A DNA stretch of 64,000 bases, from the NCBI GenBank assembly GCA_023399595.1, contig JAEWOR010000026.1, positions 1-64,000 on the forward strand. The letters are read 5' to 3'. Source of the DNA: Bacteroidota bacterium. GTDB lineage: Bacteria; Bacteroidota; Bacteroidia; Flavobacteriales; Weeksellaceae. The position numbers and the translations under genes are program-made. The notes below the pieces were generated by a model, which was given only the letters and a program-made list of their open reading frames with translations, was not told the DNA's origin and did no database searches. Below, one piece after another: positions 15,166-23,597 of the stretch (the stretch's first letter is position 1; the number at the start of each line of letters is the position of its first letter).

Positions 15166-15831
15166 ATGGCTATTCCAAAAAATATATTTCAAACTTTCAA
15201 AACGGGTAACCTACCATGGATTACCCGTTTTTATATATCGAGGATGAAGAAAAAAAATCCCGATTGGAATTATGAATTTTACGATGATGCAAGAATTCTA
15301 GATTTCTTTGAAAAAGAATTTCCACCCGAATATCTGAAAGCCTACAAAAGATTAACCATTGGTGCGGCTAAAGCAGATTTTTTCAGGTATGCTATTCTGT
15401 ACAAAAAAGGAGGTTTGTATTTGGATATTGATAGTTATAATAAAACTCCTTTAAATCAATTCATAAAAGAGGATGATGTTGCCATTGTAAGCTACGAAGG
15501 AAACCCAGGTTTGTACTGTCAATGGGCTTTAATTTCAGATAAAGATCATCCTTTTTTGAAGCGAACTTTAGAAAAAGTTTTAAACAATATTCAAATGCAT
15601 CGCTATCCACATAATGTTCATTATACAACTGGACCTACAGCGTATACAGAAGCAGTAAATGAGGTGTTAAAAGAACATCCACAAACGGCACATCGTTTTT
15701 TGGGAACCGATTTCCAAGGCCATCTTATTTTTAAATATAAACTGGGAAGAATTTTTCTCTATGGGAAAAAATCTGAACATTGGAAGAAAAAACAACATTC
15801 ACAAGACATTATAAAACCATCTGAAGATTAA
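15166..15831 (+). CDS. GT32-like glycosyltransferase with DXD motif
   Basis: A 221-residue protein with IPKNIFQTFKTGNLP at the start, the AKADFFRYAILYKKGGLYLDIDSY block around residues 68-92 and its DID (DXD) metal/nucleotide-sugar motif. This is the mannosyl/galactosyltransferase-like GT32 family, which adds sugars to surface glycans. It overlaps neither neighbour and ends one base before the next glycosyltransferase start, so the two probably act on the same polysaccharide or glycolipid. Confidence 0.82.
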   Translation: MAIPKNIFQTFKTGNLPWITRFYISRMKKKNPDWNYEFYDDARILDFFEKEFPPEYLKAYKRLTIGAAKADFFRYAILYKKGGLYLDIDSYNKTPLNQFIKEDDVAIVSYEGNPGLYCQWALISDKDHPFLKRTLEKVLNNIQMHRYPHNVHYTTGPTAYTEAVNEVLKEHPQTAHRFLGTDFQGHLIFKYKLGRIFLYGKKSEHWKKKQHSQDIIKPSED

Positions 15832-16935
15832 ATGAAAATCGCATACGACGCCAAACGTTTTTTTAATAATACTTCGGGATTGGGTAATTATTCGCGCGAC
15901 TTGGTGCGGATGTTAGCACAGTATTTTCCCGATAATCAATACAGTCTTTTGGCGAAACGTCAAAATGAACGTGGAAAAGAGATTGTAGAACTTTCAGCCG
16001 TAGATTTTCAGCCTATTTCTAAAGGAAATATGTCTCGACAGTTTAAAATGGGGATTGATGCTCAAAATTTAGGAGCCGATATTTTTCATGGACTTTCAGG
16101 TGAGTTGCCTTTAAAATGGGATGAAAACAAACCCATTAAAAAAATTGTAACCATTCACGATCTTATTTTCGAAAGGTTTCCATACTATTATTCTTTTTTT
16201 GACCGTAAAATTCACTTTTGGAAGTTTAAGAAAGCTGCAGTTAATTCCGATATAATTATTGCCATTTCTGAACAGACGAAAAGAGATATCATTCAATTTT
16301 TAAAAGTTCCAGAGTCTAAAATTAAAGTGGTTTATCAGGGTTGTCATGAGAGTTTTAAAAAAGAAGTTTCTTTAGAACAAATAAATTCTGTAAAAACCAA
16401 ATTCAATTTGCCCGATGAATTTCTTTTAAACGTAGGAACTATTGAGGAAAGGAAGAATCTTCTTTCGGTAGTAAAAGCTTTGAAAGACACCCAAATTCCA
16501 TTGGTGGTAGTGGGAAAAAAAGCCAAATATTTTGAAAAAATAGAAAAGGAAATTAAAAAAAATGGTGTAAAAGTTTATTTTTTAGAAAATGTTTCCATGG
16601 ATGAATTGGCGGTAATTTATCGTTTAGCCAAAATATTTATTTATCCAAGTTTATTTGAAGGTTTTGGAATCCCTGTTATTGAAGCTTTATTTTCTAAAAC
16701 ACCTGTTATTACAAGTAATTTGAGTTGTCTGCCAGAAGCGGGTGGTCCAGATTCTTTGTATGTAGATCCGTTGAATATTACCGATTTAAAATCTAAAATC
16801 CTCTTCCTTTGGAACAACGATGCCGAAAGAAAACGCCGTGCTGAAAAGGGTTTTGACTTTGTTCAAAAATTTAATGATGAGGTGATTGCAAAAGAGCTCA
16901 TGAAAGTTTACACTGAAGTTCTTCATTCAAAATAA
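15832..16935 (+). CDS. GT4-family glycosyltransferase
   Basis: The 367-residue protein has the two Rossmann domains of a retaining GT-B enzyme: N-terminal AYDAKRFFNNTSGLGNYSR acceptor-side region and a C-terminal NDP-sugar domain with GTIEERKN and the EX7E motif in LFEGFGIPVIEAL. It starts directly after the GT32 gene stop. Substrate unknown. Confidence 0.88.
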   Translation: MKIAYDAKRFFNNTSGLGNYSRDLVRMLAQYFPDNQYSLLAKRQNERGKEIVELSAVDFQPISKGNMSRQFKMGIDAQNLGADIFHGLSGELPLKWDENKPIKKIVTIHDLIFERFPYYYSFFDRKIHFWKFKKAAVNSDIIIAISEQTKRDIIQFLKVPESKIKVVYQGCHESFKKEVSLEQINSVKTKFNLPDEFLLNVGTIEERKNLLSVVKALKDTQIPLVVVGKKAKYFEKIEKEIKKNGVKVYFLENVSMDELAVIYRLAKIFIYPSLFEGFGIPVIEALFSKTPVITSNLSCLPEAGGPDSLYVDPLNITDLKSKILFLWNNDAERKRRAEKGFDFVQKFNDEVIAKELMKVYTEVLHSK

Positions 16936-16943
16936 AATAACTT

Positions 16944-17303
16944 ATGGAAATTCAAGAAGTTTTAGAATATTGTGCAGCTAAAAGGGGAAATGAAGAAGCC
17001 TTTCCTTTTGATAAAGAAACTTTGGTGTTGAAAGTGGGCGGCAAAATGTATGCTTTACTTCCATTAGAAAAACAGCCGCTGCAAATTAGTCTAAAAGCAG
17101 ATCCAGAATGGTCTGAAGAACTTCGGGAACAATATCCACAAATTACAGGAGCTTATCACATGAACAAAACCCATTGGAATACGGTTGTGGCTCAAGGAAT
17201 AAAACCCAAACTCATCTATGAAATGATAGACCACTCCTACGATTTGGTTTTTAAAAACCTTACCAAAAAAATGCAAAAGGAAATTTCGGAACGAGGAATT
17301 TAG
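16944..17303 (+). CDS. MmcQ/YjbR-family protein
   Basis: A 119-residue protein with the MmcQ/YjbR (CyaY-like fold) pattern: FPFDKETLVLKVGGKMYAL, then ITGAYHMNKTHWNTV and a terminal HSYDLVFKNLTKK. The family is described as DNA-binding-like but its role is not established. Its TAG stop is immediately followed by a 203-bp heptad repeat. Confidence 0.85.
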   Translation: MEIQEVLEYCAAKRGNEEAFPFDKETLVLKVGGKMYALLPLEKQPLQISLKADPEWSEELREQYPQITGAYHMNKTHWNTVVAQGIKPKLIYEMIDHSYDLVFKNLTKKMQKEISERGI

Positions 17304-17506
17304 TAATGAGTAATGAGTAATGAGTTATGAAGTATGAAGTATGAAATATGGAGTATGAGTTATGAATTATGAATTATGAAATATGGAGTATGAATTATGA
17401 GTTATGAAGTATGAATTATGAATTAATTTTGCTAAACTTCAACCTTCAACCTTCAACCTCCAACCTCCATAACCTTATAACCTCCTAACTTCATCTCTCA
17501 AACTTC
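17304..17506. repeat. Heptad array, 29 in-phase 7-bp units
   Basis: Directly after the TAG stop of the YjbR gene come about 17 units close to TTATGAA/GTATGAA (17304-17422), a short junction, then about ten units close to CTTCAAC (17437-17506). All units stay in one 7-bp register. The two halves are of opposite strand composition, roughly inverted. There is no ORF inside. Nothing else is visible in this 240-bp gap except the promoter of the next gene. Confidence 0.85.
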
Positions 17507-17518
17507 ACAAATATTTTT

Positions 17519-17526
17519 TATCTTTG
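17519..17526 (+). promoter_or_regulatory. Promoter -7 element TATCTTTG for the M28 peptidase gene
   Basis: TAnnTTTG match 17 bp before the ATG at 17544, just outside the heptad array. Confidence 0.7.
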
Positions 17527-17543
17527 AATAAATCAGAAAGTTT

Positions 17544-18557
17544 ATGAAAAAACTCTTGTTACCACTTTTCTCTGTGGTAGTTTTGGCGAGTTGTTCGTCC
17601 ACAAAATCATTAGAAACAGTTTTTAAATCATCTTACGAATCCATTAAATCAGAAGAACTAAAGAAAAATCTTTACGTTATTGCTTCGGATGAAATGGAAG
17701 GTAGAGATACTGGAAGTCCAGGACAAAAAAAGGCTGGTGACTACATAGTAAATTACTACAAATCTTTAGGGATTTCCTATCCAAAAGCTTTGGGTTCATA
17801 CTATCAAAATGTTCCATCTTCTTTTATGAAAAAATGGGGTGGAGGCAATCTCCCAGATTCTGAAAATATTTTAGCTTTCATCGAAGGTTCAGAAAAACCT
17901 AATGAAATTATTGTTGTTTCTGCGCATTATGATCATGTGGGAATGAAAAATGGAGTAGTGTACAACGGCGCCGATGATGATGGAAGTGGAACAGTGGCTG
18001 TAATGCAGATTGCAAAAGCTTTCCAAGATGCTAAAAAAGCGGGTAAAGGACCTAAAAGATCTATTTTATTTCTTCATGTAACAGGAGAAGAGCATGGTTT
18101 ATTTGGTTCCGATTATTATTCTCAGAATCCAGTTTTTCCTTTAGCAAACACCGTTGCGAATCTTAATATTGACATGATTGGTCGTGATGATCCTGCTAAC
18201 CGTGGAAAACAATATGTGTATGTGATTGGTTCCGAAATGTTGAGCTCTGAATTAAAAGTTATCAATGAAGCTGCCAATAATAAAACTGTAAAGCTTGAAC
18301 TGAATTATAAATATGATGATCCTAAAGATCCTGATAGATTGTATTACAGATCAGATCATTATAATTTTGCGAAAAATAATATTCCTGTAGCGTTTTTCTT
18401 TGATGGTATTCATGAAGATTATCATAAACCCAGTGATACACCTGATAAAATTGATTATCCTTTGCTACAAAAAAGAACACAGTTAATTTTTACAACTGCA
18501 TGGGATTTGGCCAATAGAGAAGCAAGAATTGTGGTAGATAAAAAAGAAAATAAATAA
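17544..18557 (+). CDS. M28-family zinc aminopeptidase lipoprotein
   Basis: A 337-residue lipoprotein (lipobox LASC, Cys17) with the five metal ligands of the M28 family visible in order: His in SAHYDH, Asp in GADDDGSG, Glu pair in TGEEHG, Asp in NIDMIGRDD and His in DYHKPSDT. It removes N-terminal residues from peptides, probably at the cell surface or periplasm. The next gene begins one base after its stop. Confidence 0.9.
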   Translation: MKKLLLPLFSVVVLASCSSTKSLETVFKSSYESIKSEELKKNLYVIASDEMEGRDTGSPGQKKAGDYIVNYYKSLGISYPKALGSYYQNVPSSFMKKWGGGNLPDSENILAFIEGSEKPNEIIVVSAHYDHVGMKNGVVYNGADDDGSGTVAVMQIAKAFQDAKKAGKGPKRSILFLHVTGEEHGLFGSDYYSQNPVFPLANTVANLNIDMIGRDDPANRGKQYVYVIGSEMLSSELKVINEAANNKTVKLELNYKYDDPKDPDRLYYRSDHYNFAKNNIPVAFFFDGIHEDYHKPSDTPDKIDYPLLQKRTQLIFTTAWDLANREARIVVDKKENK

Positions 18558-18558
18558 A

Positions 18559-19347
18559 ATGAAAAAGTTTTTTTTAGTTAGTTTGTTAGGGATTTCTTTA
18601 TGGTCATATGCACAAGAAGAAAACAATACAGATTATGAACTTCGTGATGATGAAAAAACGGGGTATATCATCAATAAATCTGGGAACAAAATAGAAGGAA
18701 TTGTTCGATTAAATGGAGATTCTCAAAACCCTTGGAATAATCAGAAGAAGGTGAGATTTATAGCTTCTAATACTATTGATAAAAGTAAAAAGAAGCAAAA
18801 GTTTACGACTTATGATGCCGATGATATTAAAGAATATATGGCTTATGATGGAGACCAAGCGAGATATTTTGAATCTGTAAAATATACCAATTTTAAAGAA
18901 GGAAATAATACTGCAACAGGTGGTTTAAGTGGAGCTTTGAAAACATTTAATAATGTTACAAAGTCTACTCAATTTGCAGAATTATTGATAGATGGGAAGA
19001 TAAAGGTTTATAAAATTTATGGTTATCCAACCACTTTTTCTGCTGGAAGTCAGATTCAAGTAGCGGAGAAAGAATCTAAAAGACTTCGCGATTTCCCAGG
19101 CTATATTTATTCTAAAAGAGGAAGCAAGCCGAAGGAATTAAACTTTACAGAAATTAAAATGATTACTGCGGATTGTAGTCTTATTAAGAAGAAATTTGAG
19201 GCTGGTGAATATGCTTCTGCAAAGACAGGAAAAGAAAAAAAATCAGCAATAGGTAAGTTTATTAAATCCGAAATAGACAATGCTAAATCTAACGTTCCAG
19301 AAATGGTGGAGGAAATAATTGTTGATTATAACAATAATTGTAAGTAA
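18559..19347 (+). CDS. Exported protein of unknown function
   Basis: I do not recognise a characterised family. The 262-residue protein has a signal peptide ending in SYAQ (residue 19) and a lysine-rich, beta-rich body with the phrase GYIINKSGNKIEGIVRL, which resembles exported Flavobacteriia proteins built around a gene-specific beta domain. It shares an operon with the M28 peptidase (one-base gap). Confidence 0.65.
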   Translation: MKKFFLVSLLGISLWSYAQEENNTDYELRDDEKTGYIINKSGNKIEGIVRLNGDSQNPWNNQKKVRFIASNTIDKSKKKQKFTTYDADDIKEYMAYDGDQARYFESVKYTNFKEGNNTATGGLSGALKTFNNVTKSTQFAELLIDGKIKVYKIYGYPTTFSAGSQIQVAEKESKRLRDFPGYIYSKRGSKPKELNFTEIKMITADCSLIKKKFEAGEYASAKTGKEKKSAIGKFIKSEIDNAKSNVPEMVEEIIVDYNNNCK

Positions 19348-19354
19348 TTTTTGT

Positions 19355-19424
19355 AGCCTCACCAAGAATCGAACTTGGATCTAAAGTTTAGGAAACTTCT
19401 ATTCTATCCGTTGAACTATGAGGC
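19355..19424 (-). tRNA. tRNA-Arg (anticodon CCU)
   Basis: On the minus strand a full cloverleaf folds: acceptor GCCTCAT/GTGAGGC, a short D arm, anticodon stem GAAGT/ACTTT with loop TTCCTAA (anticodon CCT) and T arm with GTTCGATTC. CCA is not encoded. The promoter TATTTTTG lies 13 bp upstream. Confidence 0.9.
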
Positions 19425-19436
19425 CTAAAACATATA

Positions 19437-19444
19437 CAAAAATA
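19437..19444 (-). promoter_or_regulatory. Promoter -7 element TATTTTTG for tRNA-Arg
   Basis: TAnnTTTG match 13 bp upstream of the mature tRNA 5' end, which leaves room for a short processed leader. Confidence 0.65.
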
Positions 19445-19507
19445 CTAATTATCTAAAAAAATATAAATAAAGCAGGTTGAAAATTAATCTGTTTTGTTGT
19501 TTGAAAA

Positions 19508-19540
19508 ATTGAGTTCCGAGCCGAAGGCTCGGAACTCAAT
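19508..19540 (-). terminator. Strong hairpin with GAA loop, minus-strand terminator-like (1 of 3)
   Basis: Perfect 15-bp stem (19508-19522 with 19526-19540) around a GAA loop. On the minus strand it is followed by TTTTT. It lies upstream of the tRNA promoter. Confidence 0.65.
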
Positions 19541-19559
19541 TTGTTAATTATTAACAAAA

Positions 19560-19584
19560 GAGTCCACTCTTTAGAAGTGGACTC
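19560..19584 (-). terminator. Hairpin GAGTCCACT/AGTGGACTC (2 of 3)
   Basis: Perfect 9-bp stem followed on the minus strand by TTTT. It belongs to a row of three terminator-like hairpins with no annotated minus-strand gene between them. Confidence 0.55.
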
Positions 19585-19628
19585 AGTAGATAAATACATC
19601 TCATTTTTTTAGTTAGACAGCAACAAAA

Positions 19629-19653
19629 AAGCACAGCGGACAATGCTGTGCTT
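19629..19653 (-). terminator. Hairpin AAGCACAGC/GCTGTGCTT (3 of 3)
   Basis: Perfect 9-bp stem followed on the minus strand by a run of six T. The remaining sequence up to 19961 is AT-rich; I see no ORF and no clear TAnnTTTG element for the next gene there. Confidence 0.6.
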
Positions 19654-19961
19654 AAATTTTTATTTCAAATTTAACAAGAAAATTTCACCACAAAAAACTA
19701 AATTAGATTTCACTATTTTGTTTTTACCGATTAAATATACAATTTAAATCGATGATTAATATAAATTAAATGTTAAAATTTTAATTTTATTTATAAAAAA
19801 ATATGCAAGACTTTTGTGCAGGTGTTTTTATAATTTTAATGGTTTGAAAATCAATTTCATTTTTAAAAAATAAAGAATACTTATTTATTTTAACAATTTT
19901 ATTATCATAATTGGCATAATAGTTGGAAATTGAAATTCATAACAATAAATTAGTTGGAGAT

Positions 19962-20453
19962 ATGAAAAAGATTTTAGCAGTGGTAATGCTCGTAGGGGTT
20001 TTTACATTCGGATATTCGCAGTCTAGGTATTACTATGATGATTACAGAAGAAGTATTACCGACATTAATTGGCAAACTATAGTTGCAGATTTGGTGTTAA
20101 CACCTCGTCAAAAAGATCAACTTTTTGCCCTTAATAACAGATATCCTTCTTATGATTCATGGAATGTGGTGTATGTAAATCACCCTGATAGATGGAGAAA
20201 TGACAGATATGTAGAAATAGAAAGAATTTTAGGCCCTGTTAAATATAAAAAATTCAAACATAAATATTATAGAGGTAGAAATCCTGTTGTAGTTTATCAT
20301 AATAGTCATCACTATAAACAACCAAGAAAAAAAGTATATGTAGTAGAATCTAGACATGGACATAGAGACAGACACTATCATCATTACGATAGAGGACACG
20401 GAAAGCATAAACATGGGAAGCATGGTCATAAACACGGAAAAGGTAGAGACTAA
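19962..20453 (+). CDS. Exported His-rich protein
   Basis: A 163-residue protein with a signal peptide ending in GYSQS (about residue 20), a central part with an LTPRQKDQL motif reminiscent of Spy/CpxP-type LTxxQ repeats, and a C-terminal tail of about 35 residues made almost only of His, Lys, Gly, Arg and Asp. The tail is likely to bind metal ions such as Ni, Cu or Zn. The frame opens at a TTG at 19923, but the ATG at 19962 starts the signal peptide. Function unknown. Confidence 0.7.
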   Translation: MKKILAVVMLVGVFTFGYSQSRYYYDDYRRSITDINWQTIVADLVLTPRQKDQLFALNNRYPSYDSWNVVYVNHPDRWRNDRYVEIERILGPVKYKKFKHKYYRGRNPVVVYHNSHHYKQPRKKVYVVESRHGHRDRHYHHYDRGHGKHKHGKHGHKHGKGRD

Positions 20454-20480
20454 TATCCCTTATATTGGAAATATAGCAAT

Positions 20481-20510
20481 AAAAAACCTGCAAATTTTGC
20501 AGGTTTTTTT
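20481..20510. terminator. Bidirectional terminator between His-rich gene and uvrA
   Basis: AACCTGCAAA/TTTGCAGGTT stem with A and T runs on both sides, between convergent genes. Confidence 0.85.
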
Positions 20511-20513
20511 ATG

Positions 20514-23300
20514 TTATAACTTCTCTTTAATATATTTTGCTGTGTGAGATTTTTTATTCTTTATTAAATCCTCGGGCGTACCCGCAAAAACCACTTCGCC
20601 ACCATGTTTTCCAGCTTCTGGACCTATGTCTATAATATAATCGGCAGTTTTTATAATGTCGGGTTGATGTTCAATTACAATTACGGAATGTCCCAAATCT
20701 ATTAAAGCTTGTAAAGATTTCAAGAGCTTAGCAATATCATGAAAATGCAACCCTGTAGAAGGTTCGTCGAAAATAAAAAGTGTTTTCTCATTGGTAACAC
20801 CTTTCACTAAGAAGGAAGCTAATTTTACACGTTGAGCTTCCCCTCCAGAAAGTGTGGAAGAGCTTTGTCCGAGTTGTAAATATCCTAAACCAACATCTTG
20901 AAGTGGTTTTAATTTAGTAACAATTTTATCTTCATTGTTTTCTTTAAAAAATACCAAAGCTTCATCTACAGTCATTTTTAGAATGTCAGAAATGCTTTTT
21001 TCATCGAACTTAACGTCCAAAATTTCGTTTTTGAAGCGGTTTCCATGACAAGCTTCACATTCTAGTTCGATATCCGCCATAAACTGCATAGAAACACTGA
21101 TGACGCCTTCTCCTTTACATTCATCACATCTTCCTCCATCTACATTAAAAGAGAAATGTTTGGGTTTGTAGCCCATCATTTTTGATAGCTTTTGTTTAGA
21201 GAACAAATCTCTAATATCGTCATAAGCTTTTAAATAGGTTACAGGATTGGATCTAGAGGATTTTCCAATAGGGTTTTGATCGATTAACTCAATGTTTTTA
21301 ATGAGTTTTTTGGGGAATTCAACACTGTCATAATCTCCTTTTTTACCACCCATTCCCAATTGAATTTGAATATCGTTGGTAAGGATTTCCTTCATTAAAG
21401 TAGATTTTCCACTTCCTGAAACACCTGTTATTACAGATAAAACTTCTAACGGAATGTCTACATCAATATTTTTAAGATTATTTTGTCGAGCTCCTTTTAT
21501 ATGAATCCATTCTTTAGGGTTTCTCCTTTTTTTAGGAACATCAATTGTTAATTGGCCAGTTAAATATTTTGAGGTTAACGTATTTCCTTTTTTAAGATCT
21601 TTAAAATCGCCTGCAAAAACCAATTCCCCTCCTAAATATCCAGCTTCTGGACCAATATCTATAATGTAATCTGCAGCGCGCATTACGTCTTCATCGTGCT
21701 CTACCACTATTACGGTATTTCCTAAATCTCTAAGGTTTTTTAAAACCTCAATTAAATTTTCTGTATCCCTAGAATGCAAACCAATAGAAGGTTCGTCCAA
21801 AATATATATAGAACCTACCAAAGAACTTCCCAAACTTGTTGCAAGGTTTATTCTCTGACTTTCTCCTCCAGAAAGAGTATTTGAGGTTCTATTCAATGTT
21901 AAATATCCTAAACCAACCTTTAGTAAAAACTTTAAACGGGTGTCAATTTCATATAAAAGTCTTTTTGCAATTTCCGCATCGTGTTGAGATAATTGCAAAC
22001 CTTTTATCAATGGTAAAAGTTCATCTAATGGAAGTTCAATCATAGACTGAATGTTGTGTCCATCAATTTTTACCCACTGCGTTTCTTCTCTTAAACGTAA
22101 ACCTTCACAAGTTGGACAAATGGTTTTACCACGGTATCGGGAAAGCATTACTCTGTACTGAATTTTGTACAAGTTTTCTTCCACCATTTCGAAAAAACTA
22201 TTGATGCTCGGGAAATTTTTGCCACCGTCACCTTTCCACAAAATATTTTTTTGCTCTTTTGTCAACTGGAAATAAGGTTTGTGGATTGGGAAATCTTTCG
22301 CTTTTTTAATGAAATCTTTTTTCCATTCGCTCATGCTATCTCCTTTCCATGCTGCAACAGCATCTTCAAAGACCGACAAATTTTTATTAGGAACTACTAA
22401 ATCTTCATCTATACCTATTACTTTTCCGTAACCTTCGCAAGTTGGACAAGCACCATATGGATTATTAAAACTAAAGAAATGAACATTGGGTTCTAAAAAT
22501 TCCATACCATCCATCTCGAATTTATTAGAATATTCTTTAGTGGTATTGGATTCTAGATTTTTTAAGTATAAATAACCTCTTCCTTCATAAAAAGCCATTT
22601 GTACAGAATCTGCAAGTCTTTGTAAAAAACTTTCATCTTCTTGGTAGGAAAACCTATCGATAATAAGATGAATTTTCATGTCTTTTTCAGGCTGAAACCC
22701 AAAGCTTTCTAAATCCTCAATTCCTACAATATTATCGTTAATTTCGAGTCTTGTAAAACCAGAAACTTTTAAAGTATTAAGGGTTTCTGTAAAATCTTCA
22801 ACATTAAATTCCAATGGAACAGAAAGCGTGAAAACAGAGTCTTTTTTTGAATTTTTAATCTCATCAATAACATCTGTAACGCTGTCTTTTTTTACTTCCT
22901 CACCAGAAATAGGAGAATAGGTTTTGCCTATTCTTGCAAACAAAAGTTTCAAATAATCGTAGATCTCTGTAGAAGTTCCCACTGTAGACCTTGGGTTAGA
23001 AGAAATAACTTTTTGCTGAATGGCAATAGAAGGTGCTAAACCTTTAATATCATCCACTTTAGGTTTTTCTAATTTACCAAGAAATTGTCTTGCGTAAGAG
23101 CTCAAACTTTCCACATATCTTCTTTGTCCTTCTGCATAAATAGTATCAAATGCTAAAGAAGATTTACCGCTCCCTGAAACGCCGGTAATAACAATGAGTT
23201 TATTTTTTGGAATAAGAACATCAATGTGTTTTAGGTTGTTAAGATGAGCGTTTTTAACGAAAATTTGCTTTTTAATATCTATTTCTGTAGTGGTTTTCAT
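20514..23300 (-). CDS. uvrA: Excinuclease ABC subunit A
   Basis: UvrA is the damage-recognition ATPase of nucleotide excision repair. The 928-residue protein has two ABC ATPase halves (GVSGSGKSSLAF near residue 40 and GVSGSGKSTLM near 620), two signature motifs (LSGGESQRINLA and LSGGEAQRVKLA) and two zinc modules (CPTCEGYG...CPTCEGLR; CDECKGEG...CEACHGNR). Length is normal. The promoter TAAATTTG lies 18 bp upstream. Confidence 0.95.
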   Translation of the reverse strand: MKTTTEIDIKKQIFVKNAHLNNLKHIDVLIPKNKLIVITGVSGSGKSSLAFDTIYAEGQRRYVESLSSYARQFLGKLEKPKVDDIKGLAPSIAIQQKVISSNPRSTVGTSTEIYDYLKLLFARIGKTYSPISGEEVKKDSVTDVIDEIKNSKKDSVFTLSVPLEFNVEDFTETLNTLKVSGFTRLEINDNIVGIEDLESFGFQPEKDMKIHLIIDRFSYQEDESFLQRLADSVQMAFYEGRGYLYLKNLESNTTKEYSNKFEMDGMEFLEPNVHFFSFNNPYGACPTCEGYGKVIGIDEDLVVPNKNLSVFEDAVAAWKGDSMSEWKKDFIKKAKDFPIHKPYFQLTKEQKNILWKGDGGKNFPSINSFFEMVEENLYKIQYRVMLSRYRGKTICPTCEGLRLREETQWVKIDGHNIQSMIELPLDELLPLIKGLQLSQHDAEIAKRLLYEIDTRLKFLLKVGLGYLTLNRTSNTLSGGESQRINLATSLGSSLVGSIYILDEPSIGLHSRDTENLIEVLKNLRDLGNTVIVVEHDEDVMRAADYIIDIGPEAGYLGGELVFAGDFKDLKKGNTLTSKYLTGQLTIDVPKKRRNPKEWIHIKGARQNNLKNIDVDIPLEVLSVITGVSGSGKSTLMKEILTNDIQIQLGMGGKKGDYDSVEFPKKLIKNIELIDQNPIGKSSRSNPVTYLKAYDDIRDLFSKQKLSKMMGYKPKHFSFNVDGGRCDECKGEGVISVSMQFMADIELECEACHGNRFKNEILDVKFDEKSISDILKMTVDEALVFFKENNEDKIVTKLKPLQDVGLGYLQLGQSSSTLSGGEAQRVKLASFLVKGVTNEKTLFIFDEPSTGLHFHDIAKLLKSLQALIDLGHSVIVIEHQPDIIKTADYIIDIGPEAGKHGGEVVFAGTPEDLIKNKKSHTAKYIKEKL

Positions 23301-23317
23301 AGGAAAAAAATGACTTG

Positions 23318-23325
23318 CAAATTTA
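23318..23325 (-). promoter_or_regulatory. Promoter -7 element TAAATTTG for uvrA
   Basis: TAnnTTTG match 18 bp before the uvrA ATG. No LexA-like palindrome was noticed near it. The rest of the gap to 23552 is AT-rich with no convincing ORF. Confidence 0.65.
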
Positions 23326-23552
23326 CGATTTTTTTAACTAAAAAAGATAAGTTAAGTATTGTAGGATTATTAAAATTTACTTAAAATTGTGTACTATTTA
23401 ATGCTAATAAAATGAGAAGACTTCTTAAAGATTTTATTACGCATTTGATGAGAAAACGATAAGGCTCAAAAAAGGGATTTCAATAATTTGAATTCTCTTT
23501 TTTTTATGATATATGTCATGCGTAGTATTTGTTTTTTGAAGGGTATTTATTC

Positions 23553-23560
23553 TACTTTTG
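23553..23560 (+). promoter_or_regulatory. Promoter -7 element TACTTTTG for the TonB receptor
   Basis: TAnnTTTG match 38 bp before the ATG at 23598, with a TTG 21 bp upstream (23529-23531). Confidence 0.6.
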
Positions 23561-23597
23561 ATTTCTTATAAAGTATAAAATTCATTAATAATTGTTT

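Noticed and set aside
17304..17506. CRISPR array
   Set aside because: The units are 7 bp, directly adjacent and have no spacers; there are no cas genes in the window.
23412..23462. Small ORF of 16 codons (MRRLLKDFITHLMRKR)
   Set aside because: Too short, no ribosome-binding or promoter evidence, and no conservation can be judged.
23326..23597. Cobalamin riboswitch upstream of the TonB receptor
   Set aside because: The leader after the promoter is under 40 nt and no B12-box-like sequence is present.
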